From the NCBI GenBank assembly GCA_900659855.1, contig CAACVI010000009.1, positions 1 through 58,667 of the forward strand: a stretch of DNA of 58,667 bases. The letters run 5' to 3'. Shown piece by piece: positions 41,006 through 49,999 of this stretch (its first letter is position 1; every line of letters begins with the position of its first letter). The DNA comes from Candidatus Desulfarcum epimagneticum (GTDB lineage Bacteria > Desulfobacterota > Desulfobacteria > Desulfobacterales > CR-1). The translations under genes were made by a program, and so were the position numbers. The notes under the pieces were generated by a model, which was not told the origin of the DNA, did not search any database, and worked only from the letters and a program-made list of their open reading frames with translations.

Positions 41006-42418
41006 TCAGGCCAAATCAGGATCAGGCCGCGATTCCCCGAAAGGCGCGCCCTGGGCCGTCCCCCGAAGGGAATGGGGCAGCCCCTTTTCAATCCGGACGC
41101 GAATGATCCGCCCGGGACGGATGTCGGCCCTTTCGCCGTCCCATTCGAAATTCACGACCTTGTTGGAGGACGTCCGCCCGGTCCACTGGGGACGGGGGGT
41201 TTTCTTTTTGCTGGGCCCCTCCACCAGAACTTGCCTGACCGAGCCCTCCAGCGCCCGGTTCTTTTCCAGGGTGTATGCCTCCTGGGCGTCCAGAAGGGTT
41301 TTGAGCCGGGCCTTTTTTTCCCCCTCGGACACCTTGCCCTCGAACTTCAACGCCGCCGTTTTCGGGCGGTCGGAATAAATAAAGGCGAACACGCCGTCGA
41401 AAAAGGCATGGTCCATGAGTTCGAGCGTTTTTTGAAAGTCCGCCCCGGTCTCGCCGGGAAATCCCACGATCATGTCCGTGGTCACGGCGATGTCCGGCCG
41501 GGCGGCCCTGAGTTTCTCGATTTTTTCCAGGTACAGCTCCCGGGTGTATTTACGGTTCATGCGTTTTAAAACCGCGTCGGACCCGGATTGAACCGGGAGA
41601 TGAATATGGCCGCACAGACGGTCCAGGTCCCGAAAGCTTCGGATCAGATCGTCGGACAGGTCCCTGGGATGCGAGGTGGTGAACCGCAGCCGCTTGAGCC
41701 CCGGCGTGTCGTTGATTTCCGCCAGAAGCCCGGGAAAGGACAGGCTCCCGCCTTTTTTGCCGTAGCTGTTCACGTTCTGGCCCAGCAGGGTGATCTCGGC
41801 CACCCCTGAGTCCGTCAGACGACGGACTTCCGCCCGGATGTCTTCCGGGGGCCGGCTGATTTCCCTTCCCCGGACATGGGGCACGACGCAGTAGGCGCAG
41901 AAATTGTCGCACCCTCTCATGATGGTCACAAAGGCGTTCGCGCCGGTTTCCTTAAAGGCGTCCCCGGCGGGCGGCTCCGCGTCCCAATGGACGGACGGGG
42001 CGTTTTCGTCCATGGACACGTCGGCCACGGCGCGTTTTTCATCCTCCACGCGCCGGATGATCTCCGGAAGGCGGTCGATGGCGCCGGTTCCCACGACAAA
42101 ATCAATGCCGTCCGGGCGACCCAGGAGGCGTTCCCCTTCCTGCTGGGCCACGCATCCGGCCACGCCGATGAGAATGTCCGGACGCTTTCGTTTCAGCCGG
42201 GCCATGCGGCCCATGAAGCTTAAGGCTTTCTGATGGGCTTTTTCCCTCACCGAGCAGGTGTTGACGATGATGAGATCGGCTTTTTTCATGTCCGGGACGG
42301 GCTCATATCCCATGGACCGGGCCATGCGCGTCATGCGCCCGGAGTCATAGACATTCATCTGGCATCCGATGGTGTGGACGCACACATATTTCCGGGCGCC
42401 CAAATCAGCGCCTTTCAA
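41006..42418 (-). CDS. miaB: tRNA-2-methylthio-N6-isopentenyladenosine synthase
   Basis: A 470-residue methylthiotransferase that adds the ms2 group to i6A37 of tRNAs. Three Cys of the N-terminal auxiliary cluster are in IGCQMN, NTCSVREKA and GCVAQQEG. The radical-SAM motif RGCDNFCAYCVVP (CxxxCxxC) is near residue 170. A C-terminal TRAM domain with VLVEGPSKKK, GRTSSNKVVNF and RPGRIIRVRI is intact. The C terminus has a short unconserved tail. The start overlaps the upstream secreted-protein gene by 14 bases. Confidence 0.93.
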   Translation of the reverse strand: MKGADLGARKYVCVHTIGCQMNVYDSGRMTRMARSMGYEPVPDMKKADLIIVNTCSVREKAHQKALSFMGRMARLKRKRPDILIGVAGCVAQQEGERLLGRPDGIDFVVGTGAIDRLPEIIRRVEDEKRAVADVSMDENAPSVHWDAEPPAGDAFKETGANAFVTIMRGCDNFCAYCVVPHVRGREISRPPEDIRAEVRRLTDSGVAEITLLGQNVNSYGKKGGSLSFPGLLAEINDTPGLKRLRFTTSHPRDLSDDLIRSFRDLDRLCGHIHLPVQSGSDAVLKRMNRKYTRELYLEKIEKLRAARPDIAVTTDMIVGFPGETGADFQKTLELMDHAFFDGVFAFIYSDRPKTAALKFEGKVSEGEKKARLKTLLDAQEAYTLEKNRALEGSVRQVLVEGPSKKKTPRPQWTGRTSSNKVVNFEWDGERADIRPGRIIRVRIEKGLPHSLRGTAQGAPFGESRPDPDLA

Positions 42419-42821
42419 AGGATACGCTTTGAATATCCTCGACCCTGATCCGGAAATTCCCGAAGGAGGCCGCGCCCATGAACTGATCGCCCCTCTTCAC
42501 GCGCAGCTCCAGCATGTCGCCGTTTTTTAAATGAATTTTCGCCGCGATCCCGTCCCCGGCGTTTAAAAAAAACGCCTCCTGAATGTTTTCAAAATCAACG
42601 GACACATCGGCCCTGCCCATTTTTCCATTGATAAACGTGACCCCGTTGAACGAAAAACGGGTCAGCTCCACCGACACATCCGACTGGTCCGTGAGCCTCG
42701 CGTCGTAATTTTCGACCGGGTCGGGCGGCAGCACGGTGGAGTCGCCGCCCATGTCCCCCATTCCGGAAAAAAGAAGCCAGGCCGCCGCCGCAAAGGCAAG
42801 GGCGCCCCACCGGCGCGTCAT
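42405..42821 (-). CDS. Hypothetical secreted protein
   Basis: A 138-residue protein beginning MTRRWGALAFAAAAWLLFSG, a signal peptide or single anchor. The mature part is a beta-rich domain ending FGNFRIRVEDIQSVSFERR, which resembles small proteins built around a measured-threshold strand (NGDMLELRVKRGDQFMGAASFG). No enzyme motif is present. It lies 10 bases after the DUF4911 gene and overlaps miaB, so it is part of that operon. Confidence 0.6.
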   Translation of the reverse strand: MTRRWGALAFAAAAWLLFSGMGDMGGDSTVLPPDPVENYDARLTDQSDVSVELTRFSFNGVTFINGKMGRADVSVDFENIQEAFFLNAGDGIAAKIHLKNGDMLELRVKRGDQFMGAASFGNFRIRVEDIQSVSFERR

Positions 42822-42831
42822 TCGTTTCAAA

Positions 42832-43050
42832 TTAAAATCCGTCCCTGTCCTCAATTTCCATGTCATGTCTCATTTCCCGTAAAAATGTGTGAGCGTCATC
42901 CTCGCGCCCGGGGGCGATGTTTAACACCACATGCCCGGAGGCGGAGTCGATGGTGGTCATGCCGGCCATTCCGTCATAGGCTTCCAGTATAAATTTAAAA
43001 AAAGCGATCTCTTTTTTTTTAATCCGCAAATGTTTTTGAATGGTTCGCAA
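42832..43050 (-). CDS. DUF4911-type small protein
   Basis: A 72-residue cytoplasmic protein with a FFKFILEAYDGMAGMTTIDSASGHVVLNIAPG core typical of the DUF4911 proteins of deltaproteobacteria; function is unknown. It probably starts with TTG behind a GGGGA-type site and a promoter at 43082-43109. It heads the operon with miaB and the bifunctional nuclease. Confidence 0.65.
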   Translation of the reverse strand: MRTIQKHLRIKKKEIAFFKFILEAYDGMAGMTTIDSASGHVVLNIAPGREDDAHTFLREMRHDMEIEDRDGF

Positions 43051-43081
43051 TCCGCTTTCCCCAACTTGTTTATTTTAAAAT

Positions 43082-43109
43082 ATCATACTCATTTTTCAGT
43101 AAATTTCAA
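43082..43109 (-). promoter_or_regulatory. Promoter of the miaB operon
   Basis: On the minus strand TTGAAA (43109-43104) and TATGAT (43087-43082) are separated by 16 bases in AT-rich DNA, placing the start of transcription about 25 bases before the DUF4911 gene. Confidence 0.55.
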
Positions 43110-43121
43110 GTTTTTTATATT

Positions 43122-43811
43122 TCAGGCCGACTGCTGTCGGACGGGAATATCGCCGCCCATCTTTTTCCATAAACGGATCAACTTGCCAAATGTCGGCATA
43201 TGGCCGGTTTCAATATTTCGATCCGCCAGTTCCTGAAAATAAGGTCTTTCCATGACGATTCCGGGCTTTGACTTGGAATACCGCAATCCTCTTTCGCGCA
43301 GCATGGCTTTCAAATACGCCTCATGAAAGTGAGCCCGGAATTTATAATCGGCCGGGCGCCCCATGTCTTCCGGGTCATCCCGGCTCACGTCATAAAATTT
43401 TTTATACTCTCTCAACGCTTCACCGACCGGGTTCCGTTTCATGATCCGCCGGTTTCCCAGGAACCATGTCTCCATGCAGCAGTTTTGAACCATCACATGG
43501 CAATTCGAAACATGTTCCCCCTCGGATACAATTTCTTTTATTTCCCGAATTTTTGACTCAGGGGTTTCCTCCTCACAATCCACGCAGATGAAAAAATGAT
43601 CGATGTTCCCCCATCCGGCGATATCCCGCAATGATTCCCGAATTCTTTGGCGATATGACGGATACCCATATCCGGCCATTATGAAATAGTGATTTGAATG
43701 AACATCTTCTATTTTTCCCGCTTCAGTCAATTGGGGGAACACATAGCCGATCCAGGCGCGATAGACCTTCTTTTCCGTTCGCCTCCCCTCCACCAGAAAA
43801 TACAGATTCAC
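43122..43811 (-). CDS. RloB/DUF4276-like TOPRIM-type protein
   Basis: A 229-residue protein with FLVEGRRTEKKVYRAW at the N terminus (the VEG.TE motif of TOPRIM-like folds), FFICVDCEEE in the middle (DxE acidic pair), and QNCCMETWFLGNRR as the third conserved block. The combination recalls RloB, AriB (DUF4435) and DUF4276 proteins, which act with ATPases in phage defence; an exact family cannot be fixed. It may cleave nucleic acids. It begins with GTG overlapping the ATPase stop by four bases. Confidence 0.65.
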   Translation of the reverse strand: MNLYFLVEGRRTEKKVYRAWIGYVFPQLTEAGKIEDVHSNHYFIMAGYGYPSYRQRIRESLRDIAGWGNIDHFFICVDCEEETPESKIREIKEIVSEGEHVSNCHVMVQNCCMETWFLGNRRIMKRNPVGEALREYKKFYDVSRDDPEDMGRPADYKFRAHFHEAYLKAMLRERGLRYSKSKPGIVMERPYFQELADRNIETGHMPTFGKLIRLWKKMGGDIPVRQQSA

Positions 43812-44986
43812 TGAATTCCGTCCTCATATTCTTTCAGGTTAAGCAGCCGCATAAAGCGGTCATGGCCGGATCGCGTGTCCAGGGCTGGGATGTCTTTGCC
43901 TTGTATCACGGCGACTTCGGAGCCCTTTCGAGTCACGATGCCCCACTGGGCGGACGGAATATTTTGTATGACATATGGATGATGGCTGGTGGCGATCAGC
44001 TGCAAATGCTGTGAACGGCGCAAAAAACGATCCGTTAATTCAGGCAGACAGTTGACGCCCAGGCTGTTTTCCAGCTCGTCTATGAGAATCACGGTTTCTG
44101 GGGGAGACAGCAATAATTCCAGCAAGTGATGAAAGGTCAGAAACATTCCGGATGATATTCTCGGTGTGACTATCCATCCATCCACGCCTGTCTCCTTGAT
44201 TCCCATCACCAGCCAATCAGTATCGTTAGGAGCTTCCTCGAAAGTTCGGGGATCCAGTTCGCTCAATTTTCCGATTTTTAAATCTTCCACCGTGTCGAAT
44301 ATTTCCATATAGTCATTTTTAACTTTTTCAAATTCGTCGCGATACTCTTCTTGCAGTATAAATCCTTTGACCAATGGCGGAATATTCCGGGCTTCTTTAA
44401 GAGATTTCAAATTATGATAACGCTTCCGGATATCTTTAAAGTCGTAAATGTCATAAGAATAAATGGCAAGACCGCGTGCCCGACTGAAGATCATATGGCG
44501 AAGCGCTTTGTTCAGAGGCGCGATATCTTTTTCATCTCCCAGAAGTGAAATGGCGCTTTCAGCGCTCTTCAGCTTTGGGAGAGGCTCCAGGTTAAAACGG
44601 AACCCTTCGCCATCGCGCGCCACAAGATCCGCGTTGTCATCGCGGATAATGGATTCGCTCAGAAAACGAGATTTTTCATTTGAACGGTCTTCAATTTCAT
44701 CATTGTCTTTATCTGAAAATCTTGAAATGGGAATTTCCGTTATTAAGGAAGTTTCAGCCTTCCATAGAAATTTTTGATTTTCAAACTGAATTTCCATTTC
44801 CCATTGACAGCCGTTGGCTTTATGAGCGCCTTTCAATCCGGCTTCCCGGACACTTTCCAGCGCGTTCAATATGCGGGTCTTCCCCGCCCCCGACTTTCCC
44901 ACCAGAAGATTTAACTGGGAGAAGGACATATCTTGAAGTTTCCAGCCATGCCGTTTGTCAAAAAATCGAAATCGCTTAATTGCCAT
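43808..44986 (-). CDS. AAA ATPase partner of the TOPRIM-like protein
   Basis: A 392-residue SMC-like ATPase: N-terminal Walker A VGKSGAGKTRILNAL near residue 32, Walker B ETVILIDELENSLGVNC, and a switch His in IATSHHPYVIQ. The middle is an acidic, helical insert (about 90-240). Such ATPases paired with RloB- or AriB-type proteins form anti-phage modules. It is coupled with the downstream gene and read away from recJ. The intergenic 44987-45172 holds divergent promoter candidates. Confidence 0.75.
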   Translation of the reverse strand: MAIKRFRFFDKRHGWKLQDMSFSQLNLLVGKSGAGKTRILNALESVREAGLKGAHKANGCQWEMEIQFENQKFLWKAETSLITEIPISRFSDKDNDEIEDRSNEKSRFLSESIIRDDNADLVARDGEGFRFNLEPLPKLKSAESAISLLGDEKDIAPLNKALRHMIFSRARGLAIYSYDIYDFKDIRKRYHNLKSLKEARNIPPLVKGFILQEEYRDEFEKVKNDYMEIFDTVEDLKIGKLSELDPRTFEEAPNDTDWLVMGIKETGVDGWIVTPRISSGMFLTFHHLLELLLSPPETVILIDELENSLGVNCLPELTDRFLRRSQHLQLIATSHHPYVIQNIPSAQWGIVTRKGSEVAVIQGKDIPALDTRSGHDRFMRLLNLKEYEDGIQ

Positions 44987-45172
44987 TTGACTCTCCGTTG
45001 AAAAAACGTTTTAAATGGGCGCCCTTACGGAAAACACATCCCGGCGGACTGTCCTGTTTTAAAGATATAGCGCCATATCCCTTCTTTTTTCAATAAAAAA
45101 CCGTTTTGCTCAAGTTTAATTTCCCCTTGCGTCCGGCCCCGGGATCGGGTATGGAGACATGCGGGAGACGGC

Positions 45173-46891
45173 ATGAAAAAAAACTGGCATATTCTTCAGC
45201 CCGACGACGGGTTTGTGCGAAAAATTCAAAGCGCGTTAAAATGCGGGCGGCATATGGGCATCGTTCTGGCCAACCGGAACATGGCCGAGCCTGAAAAACT
45301 GCCCGAATTCATCAACCCGGCCCTTTCCGGACTCCGGTCCCCATGGCTGCTGAAAGACATGGACAAGGCCGTCCGGCGGATCGCCCGGGCGTTGAAGCGG
45401 CGGGAAAAAATACTGATTTTCGGAGATTACGATGTGGACGGGGTGGCCGCCACGTCCATTCTGCTCGAGTTTCTAACCGCGGCCGGGGCCCGTGTGTCCC
45501 ACTACATCCCCCACCGGATTCAGGAGGGGTACAGTCTGTCGACGGCGCATATCACGGACGTGGCCGCGCCTGAAAAGGTGGATCTCATCATCACTGTGGA
45601 CTGCGGAATCAGCGCCCACGACGCGGTGGCGGCCGCGGCCGAAAAGGGCGTGGACGTGGTCATCACCGACCATCACCGTCTGGACGGCCTCCCGCCGCCG
45701 GCCGCGGCCGCGGTCAATCCCAAGCGGCCGGACTGCGAATCCGGCCTGGACTTCCTGGCCGGCGCGGGGGTGGCCCTGTATGTGGCGATAGGCTTAAGAA
45801 AACATCTGCGCGACATCGGCTTCTGGAAAGACACGCCCGAGCCCAACCTGCTGGGGCTGTGCGATCTGGCGGCCCTGGGAACCGCCGCCGATCAGGTCCC
45901 CATGGTGGATGAAAACCGGATATTGACCCGGGCGGGCATCGACCTCATCAACCGGGGCCCCCGGACGGGCCTGGACGCGCTGATGAAAACCTCGGGCATC
46001 GCCGGCCGGGAGATCGACTCGGAGGACATCCTTTTCAGGCTGGCGCCGCGTCTGAACGCGGCCGGGCGAATGGACCACGCCGGGCAGGCGGTGGACCTTC
46101 TCCTGTCAAAAGACCCCGGGCGGGCCCGAAAAGCGGCCCGCCGCCTTTCGGCGCTCAACGAAGACCGAAAGGCCGGGGAAAATCTCATATTCAAAGACGC
46201 CCTGGAGCGGGTCCGAAAGGACCCGTCTCTTCCCGGAAAGGGGCCCCTGGTTCTTTCCAGCCCCGACTGGCACGAGGGAATCATCGGGATCGTGGCCTCC
46301 CGGCTGGCCGAGAAATTTTCCATGCCCGCCATTTTGATCTCCACCCGAAGCGGGATCGGAAAAGGCTCCGGAAGAAGCGTCCGGGGATTCGACCTTTACC
46401 GGGCGCTGTCCCGGGCCTCCGGGGAGCTGGAGAGGTTCGGCGGACATGCCATGGCGGCGGGCTTTTCCATCCGGGAAAAAAACATTCCCCGGTTTCGCGG
46501 GAATCTTCAAAAAATATCGGCCGAATGTTCAGCGCCCGGCGGCCCCGGCCCGGGGCTTGTGATCGACTGCCGTCTGGATTTCGCCCATATCACCCACCGG
46601 CTCATGAATGAGCTGAAATCCCTTCAGCCTTTCGGTCCGGGAAACGCGGAGCCCCTTTTCATGGCCGAGAACGTGTCCGCCGTGTCCTCCAAAATCCTTT
46701 CAGGCGGCCACCGGCGCATGGCCCTGTCCCAGGACGGGGGAAGAAAAACCCTTCACGCCATCCATTTCAATTTCAACGGCAGCCCCGACATGCCGCCCCC
46801 CACGGTCTTTGAGAAAATCGCCTTCCGTCTTCGCTGGAACCGGTGGAAAAACCAGAAAATCCCCCAGGCTGTGATCGAGGATATTGCTTAA
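45173..46891 (+). CDS. recJ: Single-strand exonuclease RecJ
   Basis: A 572-residue 5'-3' ssDNA exonuclease of the DHH family for recombination and mismatch repair. Motifs visible: FGDYDVDGVAATSI, TVDCGIS, TDHHRL, the DLAALGTAADQVP stretch, and the DHHA1-like GIGKGSGRSVRGFDL with GGHAMAAGFS. OB-like C-terminal segment follows. Length and motif order match RecJ. GGGAG precedes the ATG by five bases. Confidence 0.93.
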   Translation: MKKNWHILQPDDGFVRKIQSALKCGRHMGIVLANRNMAEPEKLPEFINPALSGLRSPWLLKDMDKAVRRIARALKRREKILIFGDYDVDGVAATSILLEFLTAAGARVSHYIPHRIQEGYSLSTAHITDVAAPEKVDLIITVDCGISAHDAVAAAAEKGVDVVITDHHRLDGLPPPAAAAVNPKRPDCESGLDFLAGAGVALYVAIGLRKHLRDIGFWKDTPEPNLLGLCDLAALGTAADQVPMVDENRILTRAGIDLINRGPRTGLDALMKTSGIAGREIDSEDILFRLAPRLNAAGRMDHAGQAVDLLLSKDPGRARKAARRLSALNEDRKAGENLIFKDALERVRKDPSLPGKGPLVLSSPDWHEGIIGIVASRLAEKFSMPAILISTRSGIGKGSGRSVRGFDLYRALSRASGELERFGGHAMAAGFSIREKNIPRFRGNLQKISAECSAPGGPGPGLVIDCRLDFAHITHRLMNELKSLQPFGPGNAEPLFMAENVSAVSSKILSGGHRRMALSQDGGRKTLHAIHFNFNGSPDMPPPTVFEKIAFRLRWNRWKNQKIPQAVIEDIA

Positions 46892-46980
46892 GGTAAAAAA
46901 TCCCTTGATTTTTTCCAACCGGATCATTTATAAAGACCTTTCATGTCACGTTTTTTAACAAAACAATAAGGCGAGTATCC

Positions 46981-47400
46981 ATGTCCAAAACATTCAGACC
47001 CAGCTCCAGGGAGGAAACCCTTCTGTCCAAGATTGAATCCTCCCGGGATTTTGCCCGAAGACGGGCCCTAAACGGCATTCAGGACTGCATCGAGCCCCTT
47101 TCGAACGCCATCGCCACCAAGCTGATCGAAAACGGCCTGGTGGAGACCGCGAACAAAAACGGCCTTCAGGAGCGGATCAGTCAATCCCTGGACAAGCTGA
47201 GCCGGGCCGACGATTTTGATATCGATTACCAGACCTCGCCCTTCCGGGGGCTGGCCCCCCATCCCCATGTGGTGGCGCTTTACCTGACGGCGTTTGTCAT
47301 TGAAAAGCTAATCGACGACAAGGATGTGGTGGATGTTTTCGGATCGGATGAAGACATCTACGTGACCATCGAAGAACAGATCAGAAAATACCTTCCCTGA
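46981..47400 (+). CDS. Hypothetical protein
   Basis: A 139-residue soluble protein with alternating charged helices (RREALNG-like RRRALNGIQDCIEPL, ATKLIENGLVE, HVVALYLTAFVIEKLIDDKDVVDVFG). Not recognised. It lies between recJ and the RNase Z-like gene on the same strand, six bases before the latter, so they are likely co-transcribed. Confidence 0.65.
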   Translation: MSKTFRPSSREETLLSKIESSRDFARRRALNGIQDCIEPLSNAIATKLIENGLVETANKNGLQERISQSLDKLSRADDFDIDYQTSPFRGLAPHPHVVALYLTAFVIEKLIDDKDVVDVFGSDEDIYVTIEEQIRKYLP

Positions 47401-47406
47401 AAAACC

Positions 47407-48417
47407 ATGAGCCCTCGCTTTCACCCCCGGCTGATCCACGGCCCTTTTGGGGACCCCGGCCTGTTTCTGCCCTTCATGTTTGAAAAACGGGCCCTGGTTT
47501 TCGATCTGGGCGACCTGTCTCCCCTTTCCTCCCGGGACATCTTAAAGATCACCCACGCCTTTGTCACCCACGCGCACATGGACCATTTCATCGGATTCGA
47601 CGCGGCGCTTCGGCTGTTTCTGGGCCGGGAAAAACATCTCCATGTCTTCGGCCCCCGGGGAATGATCCGCCATGTGGAGGGAAAGCTGGCCGGTTATGAG
47701 TGGAATCTGGCGCCGAACTATGAGACGGAATTCACGCTCACGGCCGTCGAGGCCGGGGCCGGGCGCATGGCCGCCCGAACCTTCCGGGGCCGGGACCGGT
47801 TCGCCCCTTCGGGCCCTTTGGAGGAAACGCCCTTTTCAGGCGTTCTTTTAGACGAGCCGGGTTTTTTTGTTCGATGCGCCGAGCTGGACCACGGCATTCC
47901 CTGCCTGGGTTTTCTTTTGGAGGAAAAACGCCATATCCACATCAGCAAGGCGGCGCTCGACGACATGGGGCTTTGCCCCGGCCCCTGGATCGGCGCCTTC
48001 AAGGAGGCGGTCCTGACAGGCGCGGACCTCCGAGCCCCCCTTCAGGCCCGGACGACGGAAGGCCGGGGCCGGATTTTTCCCCTGGGGACTTTGATGGAAA
48101 AAATCGCCATCATGGCCCCGGGACAAAAAATCGCCTACGTCACGGACGCGGGGTTCACCCCGTCCAACCGGGAAAAAATCATTGATCTGGCCCTGGGCGC
48201 GGATCATCTGTTCATTGAGGCGACGTTTTCAGACAAAGACTCGGCCCTGGCGGAAAAAAAACGCCATCTCACGGCGCGTCAGGCCGGACGCCTGGCCGCC
48301 GGGGCCGGGGTCGGGAGATTCACCCTGTTTCATTTCTCCCCCCGGTATTATGGAATGGAAGCGGCCATTCAAAAGGAGGCGGAAGAGTCCTTTGGCTCCG
48401 CGCCCATCTCCCCATAG
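47407..48417 (+). CDS. RNase Z-like metallo-beta-lactamase
   Basis: A 336-residue MBL-fold hydrolase. HAHMDHFIGFD is the metal-binding motif; further His/Asp ligands are in DHGIPCLGF, YVTDAGFT, and HLTARQAG...HFSPRY. It resembles the long tRNase Z-type family that trims tRNA 3' ends, though the assignment as true RNase Z is not certain. Its final codons (GSAPISP) lie within the first copy of the 38-base repeat. Confidence 0.78.
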   Translation: MSPRFHPRLIHGPFGDPGLFLPFMFEKRALVFDLGDLSPLSSRDILKITHAFVTHAHMDHFIGFDAALRLFLGREKHLHVFGPRGMIRHVEGKLAGYEWNLAPNYETEFTLTAVEAGAGRMAARTFRGRDRFAPSGPLEETPFSGVLLDEPGFFVRCAELDHGIPCLGFLLEEKRHIHISKAALDDMGLCPGPWIGAFKEAVLTGADLRAPLQARTTEGRGRIFPLGTLMEKIAIMAPGQKIAYVTDAGFTPSNREKIIDLALGADHLFIEATFSDKDSALAEKKRHLTARQAGRLAAGAGVGRFTLFHFSPRYYGMEAAIQKEAEESFGSAPISP

Positions 48418-48436
48418 GCGTCCGACGTCATGGCGG
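48389..48436. repeat. Junction repeat, copy A
   Basis: This copy covers the last codons of the RNase Z-like gene. Its first 38 bases recur exactly at 49237-49274. The following GTCATGGCG continues in copy C (50006-50044). Read on the minus strand, the sequence encodes MTSDAYGEMGAEPK, the C-terminal form of the gene at 49977. Confidence 0.8.
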
Positions 48437-48496
48437 CGGCGGAACAGCGCCGCCTTCGCGGGGCGATCAATATAAAAAATTGATCTCATTTTCATC

Positions 48497-48525
48497 TTGC
48501 GGGATTTTGCCGGGTGCTGTATAAT
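48497..48525 (+). promoter_or_regulatory. Promoter of the first TA module
   Basis: TTGCGG (48497-48502) and TATAAT (48520-48525) are 17 bases apart. The start of transcription would be about 60 bases before the antitoxin ATG. Confidence 0.65.
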
Positions 48526-48590
48526 CAAAAGACTGAGTTTAAGTCTTTATCTCCCTGTTTTTCAACCCGCTGATCATAAAGGCAAAAAAC

Positions 48591-48830
48591 ATGATTCGAG
48601 AATACTTAAAGCCAAAAAGCAAACGAGTGACCGTCAATATCCCGGATGAATTCGTCAATACGGGGATTGAGCTGTTGATTATCCCCATGCGTCAGGCAAA
48701 AAGGCATGGGGATTCCGCCCGGCTGTCTGAAATGCTGGAAAAAAATTTCAAAGCCGCCGGGAATATCCGTATTCCGAAAGAAATCGACATTGACCCATTA
48801 ATGAATAAAATCAATTATGCATTACCTTGA
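48591..48830 (+). CDS. Antitoxin of a PIN-domain TA module
   Basis: A 79-residue protein with a VapB-like strand-rich N terminus (KRVTVNIPDEFVNTGIELLII) and acidic-helical tail. It is not placed in a named antitoxin family. Overlap of 14 bases with the PIN toxin gene implies translational coupling, and a fragment of the pair is repeated at 53163-53276. Confidence 0.7.
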   Translation: MIREYLKPKSKRVTVNIPDEFVNTGIELLIIPMRQAKRHGDSARLSEMLEKNFKAAGNIRIPKEIDIDPLMNKINYALP

Positions 48831-49221
48831 CACCAATATCCTGATTTATGCCTGTGTGAACCAGGATGATGAGAAGATGAAACAAAGTCAGGCTTTTATT
48901 CGAAAATTGCAAAATCGGGATGAGCTTTTGCTTTCTCCTTTAAACCTTCAGGAATTTGTGTTCACACTGTCCAAAATAAATGTCCCCCGAGATCATATTG
49001 AAAGCAGCTACAAACTGTTTCGTCATTTCTGCCGTTATCCCATTCATACCGCTCTTCTGGATGACGCGGTAAGCGCGTGCCTTGAGCTTGATTTTTGCAA
49101 AAATATTAATGACATCATTCATTTAAAATTTTCAGAACAGCATGGCTCCGAGCTTTCCACTTTTGATAAAGATTTCATCAAACTTCAGGATATCTCCCGG
49201 GTAAAAATCAACATTCTTTAA
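48817..49221 (+). CDS. PIN-domain toxin
   Basis: A 134-residue PIN ribonuclease: YLDTNILIYA supplies the first Asp and conserved Asn, NLQEFVFTL the Glu, and STFDKDFIKL the third Asp near residue 119. A VapC-type endoribonuclease cutting tRNA or rRNA is likely. ATG sits inside the antitoxin gene end. Confidence 0.8.
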   Translation: MHYLDTNILIYACVNQDDEKMKQSQAFIRKLQNRDELLLSPLNLQEFVFTLSKINVPRDHIESSYKLFRHFCRYPIHTALLDDAVSACLELDFCKNINDIIHLKFSEQHGSELSTFDKDFIKLQDISRVKINIL

Positions 49222-49236
49222 CATCGCGCGGCCGCG

Positions 49237-49274
49237 CCTTTGGCTCCGCGCCCATCTCCCCATAGGCGTCCGAC
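49237..49274. repeat. Junction repeat, copy B
   Basis: 38 bases identical to 48389-48426, lying between the two TA modules. It is not in a gene here, so it looks like a duplicated piece of the original RNase Z gene end. Confidence 0.85.
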
Positions 49275-49295
49275 GGGAGATTTTTTCCGTTGCCC

Positions 49296-49324
49296 TTGAC
49301 ATCTATATTCAGAATATATACTAT
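49296..49324 (+). promoter_or_regulatory. Promoter and operator of vapBC
   Basis: TTGACA (49296-49301) and TACTAT (49319-49324) are 17 bases apart. The spacer holds the perfect inverted repeat TATATTC-A-GAATATA (49304-49318), a fitting operator for VapB autoregulation. Confidence 0.65.
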
Positions 49325-49367
49325 AAATATATATTTTAAATTTATCCTTAAGACTAAGGAGCCGGCC

Positions 49368-49604
49368 ATGAAACCGCAAACCGCTAAAATTTTTGTAAAC
49401 GGAGGCAGCCAGGCGGTTCGTCTGCCCAAACCGTTCCGTTTTCAGACCGATGAGGTTTTGATCAAAAAAGTCGGCGATGACATCATTCTTTCCCCGCGTC
49501 CGGAATCCTGGGACGACTTTTTCACCCAAACGGCGCTTCCATCCGATGATTTCATGGCGGATCGAAGAGACCTTCCCCCCCAGGAAAGAAAGGATATGTT
49601 TTGA
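49368..49604 (+). CDS. vapB: VapB-type AbrB-fold antitoxin
   Basis: A 78-residue SpoVT/AbrB-like antitoxin: TAKIFVNGGSQAVRLPKPFR is the swapped-hairpin DNA-binding core; the C-terminal ESWDDFFTQTALPSDDFMAD is the toxin-binding tail. AAGGAG precedes the ATG by six bases. It is followed by vapC six bases later. A longer in-frame start is rejected because it would include the promoter region. Confidence 0.88.
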   Translation: MKPQTAKIFVNGGSQAVRLPKPFRFQTDEVLIKKVGDDIILSPRPESWDDFFTQTALPSDDFMADRRDLPPQERKDMF

Positions 49605-49609
49605 CGCAT

Positions 49610-49999
49610 ATGCTGGACACCAGTATCTGTATTTATGTGATCAAAAAGCGCCCCATGGCTTTTCTTGAAAAATTCAACTCGTTCGAAAGAAATGCGCTGT
49701 GCGTGTCCGTGGTCACATACGCGGAGATGAGATACGGCGTTGAGCGCTCTTCGTCCAGGAAAATGAACAGCCGGATCCTGGATAATTTTATTTCCCGCCT
49801 GACGGTTTTTCCATGGGACGCCGACGCCGCTCTGGAATATGGGAAACTCAGGGTCGCCCTTGAAAAAAAAGGAACCCCCATCGGCAATATGGATATGCTC
49901 ATCGCGGCCCACGCTTTGAGCCGGGACTGCGTTCTGGTCACCCACAATGTCCGGGAGTTTTCCCGAATCCAAAATCTCAGACATGAAGACTGGGCATAG
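49610..49999 (+). CDS. vapC: VapC-type PIN toxin
   Basis: A 129-residue PIN ribonuclease beginning MLDTSICIYVIKKRP, with E in VSVVTYAEMRYGVE, and D in NMDMLIAAHAL plus VTHNVREFSRI. It belongs to the VapC group that cleaves initiator tRNA or other RNAs; the target is not known here. The ATG at 49610 is preferred to the TTG at 49601. Its 3' end overlaps the convergent gene by 23 bases. Confidence 0.88.
   Translation: MLDTSICIYVIKKRPMAFLEKFNSFERNALCVSVVTYAEMRYGVERSSSRKMNSRILDNFISRLTVFPWDADAALEYGKLRVALEKKGTPIGNMDMLIAAHALSRDCVLVTHNVREFSRIQNLRHEDWA

Noticed and set aside
45064-45079. Operator palindrome between the ATPase pair and recJ
   Set aside because: The GATATAGC/GCCATATC arms have a mismatch and no matching regulator nearby, so it is too weak to list.
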